From JAVBSX01 sp051660685 (GTDB taxonomy: Bacteria > Planctomycetota > Planctomycetia > Pirellulales > Thermoguttaceae): DNA of 7,806 nt. Both the position numbers and the translations under genes were made by a program. The stretch is from assembly GCA_051660685.1 (NCBI GenBank), contig JBOFQB010000104.1, positions 1 through 7,806 on the forward strand. Reading direction: 5' to 3'. Shown one piece after another: positions 4,820 through 7,806 of this stretch. The notes beneath the pieces were generated by a model. That model had not been told where the DNA came from, made no database searches, and saw nothing but the letters and a program-made list of their open reading frames with translations. Numbering within the stretch: the first letter of the stretch is position 1; each line of letters begins with the position of its first letter.

Positions 4820-7114
4820 ATGTTCGTCTATCCGACTCTTCTTTGGGCAATTCCTCTTGTTTTTCTGGTCGTGTTGATTCACTTTATTAACGTGTTTCGA
4901 CATCGACCCGTTTCTTGGGGCGCAATGGAGTTCGTCCTCATTGCCTATAAAAAAAGCCGGAACAGAATTCTGTTGCAACAGTTTCTCCTCATTCTTGTTC
5001 GTTCGCTTATCATTCTTTGCCTTATCTTTCTTCTCGCGCAACCCCATTTGCCGCAATCATGGTCCTTTTTTGGGGAGGAAAATCGGCCCCAACTTCATCT
5101 GGTGTTGTTGGATGACAGTTTTTCGATGAGTGACACCTATTTGGGGGAATCGGCAATTGAACAGGCCCAAGAAATTGCCGCACAAATTGTTGGAGAGGGG
5201 CAAATGCGGGGACATCGGTCAACAAACCGTCTTTCGTTGTTGCGTTTTTCGCAAGAGACATTTGATTTTAAGGAACTTATGTTGGATCAGAAGGGAACCC
5301 GAATTGCGCAAGAGAAAATCCGTTCTTTGCCCGTTTCGGAAACAGATGTCGGACCACAACAAGCACTTATTGCGGCATTTTCCCTTCTTGCAGCAAATCG
5401 GATGCAATCCCGTTGTACGCTCTATTTGCTCTCCGATTTTCGCAAGAAAAATTGGGAATCTCCCGATTCGCTTCAAAAACTTTTGAACGACCTGAAAAAT
5501 CTGGGCGTTGACATTCGGTTGATTCGGACAGTTGATTCCCAACACCCTAATCTTTCGTTGCTGAATGTCCGATTGCTTGAAGGAATTTGTGCGGCTGAAA
5601 TTCCAGTCCTCTTTGAAGTTACAATTGCCAATTTCGGCCCGGATACAGCATCCAACATCACCTGTTCCATCCATGTCAATGATCGTTTTCATTCCAACCT
5701 GAGTATTCCGAATTTGGAATCCTCAACGGACATTCATGTTCGGTTTCCCTTGACCTTTGAGCAAAGTGGACCGCAAAAAGTTGAGGTGAAGCTCGAACCG
5801 GATTCCGTTATTCTGGACAATACGTTTCCTCTGATTGTTGATGTTCCCCAACACATTAACGTTTTGCTGATTGACCCCAAGACTCATTGGGCATTTGGGA
5901 TGTCAACCGAACTGACCGAATCTGGGTCCAAATACATCAAAGCGGCAATTGCTCCAGAAGGGGTCAAAACCGGAATTCGGGTTCAAACAGAACAGGCCGA
6001 TTATCTGGACCGCAATCTGTTCTCTCCCCCTTTTGTCGCCGTTTCTGATTCCCCTCCTCCCTCATCCATTCCATCATCTGCAACAACCCGGTCTTCATCA
6101 GCCTTTTCACCTCCTTCCATTGATCTGGTCGTCATCCCGGATTTGTCTCCCCTTTCTCAATTGGCAGTCCAACATCTCGAACAATACGTCCGCAAAGGAG
6201 GAAATGTTGTCTTTTTTTGTGGTCCAGAAACGGAACCGAATTGGGTCAATGAACAATTATTTAAGGACAATGCCGGATTGTTTCCGATTGAATTGGGTGA
6301 AACCGCTTCACTCTTCAGAGATTTTCTGGATCGACGCCCTGATTTGACGATTTCGGCTCCTTCGCCGCTTTTCAGAGTGTTTGAACGAGAAGGGCAAAAC
6401 CTGCTCAACTCCTTTCAGGTCTCCCGCTATTTCAAATCATCTGCCCAAAACCTTGCCGAATCCGTTCAAGTTCTCGCATCCCTAAGAAATGCCGACCCTC
6501 TGATTCTGAAAAGTTCGTTTGGAAAAGGTCAGGTTGTGACGTTTTTGACGACTGCATCCCCGCTTTGGAACAATTGGGGACGGGGAAACCCCGGTTATGT
6601 CGTTCTGCTCCTCGAAATCATTGCCCATCTCAACCAAAACCCTTTACGCTGTCTCTCCCAACCTGTTCTCTCGCCTATCTCAATCCAATTGGACCCTCTT
6701 TTGTATGAAGAAACCGTTGCTGTGATCCCCCCCTCTTCGTCCAGTTCTCCTGCCCTCTCAACCCCGTTGAATTCACTCCCAGTTTCACCCGAAATCAGAA
6801 TTGCCGAATTTTCAGGGACGGAACGAAGTGGATTTTACGAAATTGAAAAAAAACGTCGGGGAACCGAAGAGGGGATTGACCGAAACCCTGTCGCCGTTCA
6901 CGTCAACGGAGAAGAAGGAAACCTTACGCTTGTCAATCCGGCTGTTTTTGCCGAATCTCTCAAAACAGTTGGTCTACGTTTGGAAGACCCTGCTTCGTTT
7001 ACACATGATTCATCGAATCAAGAAGCACGTCCCTTAACCGGTTTCCTCCTCCTCTTGCTCCTCTTCCTGCTTTTTGCAGAAACCTTGATTACACGTCAGG
7101 GTTTAAGCAGATAG
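4820..7114 (+). CDS. BatA-type membrane protein with von Willebrand factor A domain
   Basis: The 764-residue protein begins like the Aerotolerance-regulator N-terminal (BatA) family: a membrane segment at 6-24, a short loop with 'LIAYKKSRNR', then a second membrane segment at 52-74. A VWA domain follows at about 92-235. It carries the metal-binding MIDAS motif D98-D-S100-F-S102, a probable MIDAS threonine T175 and the aspartate of LLSDF (D206). A CARDB/beta-sandwich-like part (245-342) comes next, then a GATase-like region with 'IDLVVIPDLSPL' (434-445) and 'YVRKGGNVVFFCGPE' (456-470). Two Ser/Pro-rich linkers interrupt it (403-432 and 637-657). 'FGKGQVVTFLTTASPLWNNW' (567-586) is a typical motif of the Planctomycetota members. 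A C-terminal membrane segment (739-755) anchors the protein, leaving most of it in one compartment, probably periplasmic. Family members usually accompany MoxR ATPases and DUF58 proteins and are thought to serve envelope stress or complex assembly; the exact role is unknown. Neither partner is in the window. Length and domain order look intact. Confidence 0.9.
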   Translation: MFVYPTLLWAIPLVFLVVLIHFINVFRHRPVSWGAMEFVLIAYKKSRNRILLQQFLLILVRSLIILCLIFLLAQPHLPQSWSFFGEENRPQLHLVLLDDSFSMSDTYLGESAIEQAQEIAAQIVGEGQMRGHRSTNRLSLLRFSQETFDFKELMLDQKGTRIAQEKIRSLPVSETDVGPQQALIAAFSLLAANRMQSRCTLYLLSDFRKKNWESPDSLQKLLNDLKNLGVDIRLIRTVDSQHPNLSLLNVRLLEGICAAEIPVLFEVTIANFGPDTASNITCSIHVNDRFHSNLSIPNLESSTDIHVRFPLTFEQSGPQKVEVKLEPDSVILDNTFPLIVDVPQHINVLLIDPKTHWAFGMSTELTESGSKYIKAAIAPEGVKTGIRVQTEQADYLDRNLFSPPFVAVSDSPPPSSIPSSATTRSSSAFSPPSIDLVVIPDLSPLSQLAVQHLEQYVRKGGNVVFFCGPETEPNWVNEQLFKDNAGLFPIELGETASLFRDFLDRRPDLTISAPSPLFRVFEREGQNLLNSFQVSRYFKSSAQNLAESVQVLASLRNADPLILKSSFGKGQVVTFLTTASPLWNNWGRGNPGYVVLLLEIIAHLNQNPLRCLSQPVLSPISIQLDPLLYEETVAVIPPSSSSSPALSTPLNSLPVSPEIRIAEFSGTERSGFYEIEKKRRGTEEGIDRNPVAVHVNGEEGNLTLVNPAVFAESLKTVGLRLEDPASFTHDSSNQEARPLTGFLLLLLLFLLFAETLITRQGLSR

Positions 7115-7139
7115 GGGAATGGGGGATTGGGATTAGGGG
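7114..7139 (+). repeat. G-tract repeat overlapping the BatA/VWA stop codon, potential G-quadruplex
   Basis: GGGG-AAT-GGGGG-ATT-GGG-ATTA-GGGG fits the quadruplex pattern on the + strand with loops of three to four bases. The first G belongs to the TAG stop codon (7112-7114). It is related to the tract at 4681-4711, which also follows a stop codon. On the opposite strand it reads as C-tracts that would encode Pro/Asn/Ser-rich peptide. Confidence 0.75.
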
Positions 7140-7222
7140 AGATTTTCTCGTTATTGAGCATTTCAAAATCACTGTCGCCCATTTCAATTTTCAGTTGCAA
7201 TTCAAACAACAATTCTCGAATT

Positions 7223-7672
7223 ATGTCAAAATCCGTAATCGTTTCCGCTGTTTTGTTGTTACTTCTCTCTGTCTCTGCAAGATGTGTGGATGTTCCTGAA
7301 ATCGACTTTTCTGACCCAATGTACGCCCAACTTTCTTCAGAGCAAAAGGATTTGCTGGAAGAATACCGCAAAAATTACATTCAATTGCGGGATTACTACG
7401 ACAACATGGAAATACATGCGAAAGAAAGTGTGCTCAGCTATTTTACACAGACGAACAATACGCCCATTCGTCTACCAGATGGGGCCGACCCGATCCCGAT
7501 GTACACTTACGATTGGGAGTACCGGTCTAATGGTGGAGAGTATTTTCGCGTGAACCGGATTTTCACACGCTTGGATAGGCCTGAATTAAGTGACACACCG
7601 ATTATCTGCATAGGGATTATTTCTCCCGAAAAGTCATCTCTCTTGCGCAAGCGAGATACCGAAAACAAATAG
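7223..7672 (+). CDS. Short secreted protein of unknown function
   Basis: I do not recognise a named family. The 149-residue product starts with a clear Sec signal peptide (MSK, then a hydrophobic core VIVSAVLLLLLSVSA, likely cleavage after A19). A helical, charged stretch (residues 38-65) rich in Glu, Lys, Tyr and Leu follows and may form a short coiled coil. The C-terminal half contains 'MYTYDWEYRSNGGEYFRVNR' (93-112) and 'GIISPEKSSLLRK' (131-143), which read as antiparallel beta-strands. Cys21 is not in a good lipobox (SAR before Cys), so a lipoprotein is unlikely. The ATG at 7223 is chosen because the signal peptide starts there; the frame is open further upstream to 7127 but that part crosses the intergenic G-tract area. 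The ribosome binding site is weak. The protein ends soon after what looks like a strand, so a C-terminal truncation relative to longer relatives is possible but not shown. It lies 108 bp after the BatA/VWA gene. Confidence 0.75.
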   Translation: MSKSVIVSAVLLLLLSVSARCVDVPEIDFSDPMYAQLSSEQKDLLEEYRKNYIQLRDYYDNMEIHAKESVLSYFTQTNNTPIRLPDGADPIPMYTYDWEYRSNGGEYFRVNRIFTRLDRPELSDTPIICIGIISPEKSSLLRKRDTENK

Positions 7673-7700
7673 AGCCAGTTTCATAACTATTTTGGCTTTA
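7673..7700 (+). terminator. Weak candidate terminator after the short secreted protein
   Basis: AGCCA at 7673-7677 pairs with TGGCT at 7693-7697 across a 15-nt loop, starting on the base after the stop codon and followed by TTTA... only. The stem is short and the T-run is poor. It is listed because of its position, not its strength. Confidence 0.25.
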
Positions 7701-7704
7701 AGCA

Positions 7705-7723
7705 GATTGATATTGCGTCAATC
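7705..7723 (+). other. Small inverted repeat in the last intergenic gap
   Basis: GATTGA (7705-7710) and TCAATC (7718-7723) are perfect complements with a seven-base loop. The site lies 45 bp before the next start codon. It could be an operator or leader hairpin; six pairs are too few to exclude chance. Confidence 0.25.
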
Positions 7724-7753
7724 GCAGTGTTTTGGTAATCATACTGCTCTTCA

Positions 7754-7761
7754 GGGAGGAG
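7754..7761 (+). promoter_or_regulatory. Strong ribosome binding site for the last, partial gene
   Basis: GGGAGGAG lies six bases before the ATG at 7768. It is the best Shine-Dalgarno match in the window and supports a real start there. Confidence 0.8.
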
Positions 7762-7767
7762 TATTTT

Positions 7768-7806
7768 ATGAAAAAACGTGAATACACAACAGGTCTTGAA
7801 TTAACG
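7768..7806 (+). CDS. N-terminal fragment of an unidentified protein
   Basis: Thirteen codons (MKKREYTTGLELT) run off the right edge. The start is supported by the strong ribosome binding site just upstream and by the preceding intergenic gap of 95 bp. The basic MKKR head could precede a signal or prepilin-like segment, but too little is visible. It does not show the GFTLVELL pattern of the DUF1559/prepilin proteins frequent in Planctomycetota. No function can be assigned. Confidence 0.6.
   Translation, partial: MKKREYTTGLELT

Noticed and set aside
5219..5692. 157-codon minus-strand frame within the BatA/VWA gene
   Set aside because: It overlaps the VWA domain with its intact MIDAS motif; the minus translation is Cys/Lys/Arg-rich and featureless.
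6018..6120. Pyrimidine-rich stretch that looked like a repeat or insertion in the BatA/VWA gene
   Set aside because: It simply encodes a Ser/Pro-rich linker in frame; no repeat unit or flanking duplication is visible.
7642..7651. Perfect 10-bp palindrome CTTGCGCAAG
   Set aside because: It lies within codons of the short secreted protein; a single palindrome of this length is expected by chance.
7707..7740. Possible sigma-70 promoter starting with TTGATA
   Set aside because: No acceptable -10 box appears at 16 to 18 bp spacing, and promoter consensus in this group is not dependable.

Overview
The window reads as a piece of a Planctomycetota chromosome. This is inferred from gene content: a very long protein of repeated carboxypeptidase-regulatory-like beta-sandwich domains ending in a TlpA-type thioredoxin, a secreted Asp-box (sialidase-fold) protein, a BatA/VWA membrane protein with the family's N-terminal double membrane segment and C-terminal anchor, and a short secreted protein of unknown function. 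All genes are on the + strand, the base composition is moderate, and intergenic gaps are about 95 to 180 bp. I see no rRNA, tRNA, CRISPR array or phage gene.

Layout. Bases 1-120 are the last 39 codons of a DDE-type transposase whose stop overlaps, as ATGA, the first ATG of the 1060-codon carboxypeptidase-regulatory/TlpA gene (117-3299). That gene has no signal peptide although its domains are normally exported, so an insertion sequence has probably removed its true 5' end. Next come a spacer with inverted repeats and the first copy of a 30-bp repeat, the Asp-box protein (start corrected to 3477, with a signal peptide), a heptameric G-tract repeat, a 71-nt imperfect hairpin containing the second repeat copy, the BatA/VWA protein (start corrected to 4820), a second G-tract repeat that starts on its stop codon, a 149-residue secreted protein (7223-7672), and the first 13 codons of a further gene (7768-7806) behind a strong ribosome binding site.

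How the genes relate. The first, second and fourth genes probably act outside the cytoplasm, and the BatA/VWA protein is anchored in the inner membrane. No pathway clearly links them, and the spacing suggests separately expressed cell-envelope genes rather than one tight operon. BatA/VWA genes usually sit beside MoxR ATPase and DUF58 genes; neither is visible here.

The most unusual signals lie between genes. (1) Two copies of a 30-bp palindromic repeat (28/30 identical) sit in the same orientation 28 and 35 nt upstream of consecutive start codons; the second is part of a long hairpin formed with a diverged inverted third copy. (2) G-tract repeats with quadruplex potential begin on or within a few bases of the stop codons of two consecutive genes. 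(3) There is a transposase/gene junction at the left edge.
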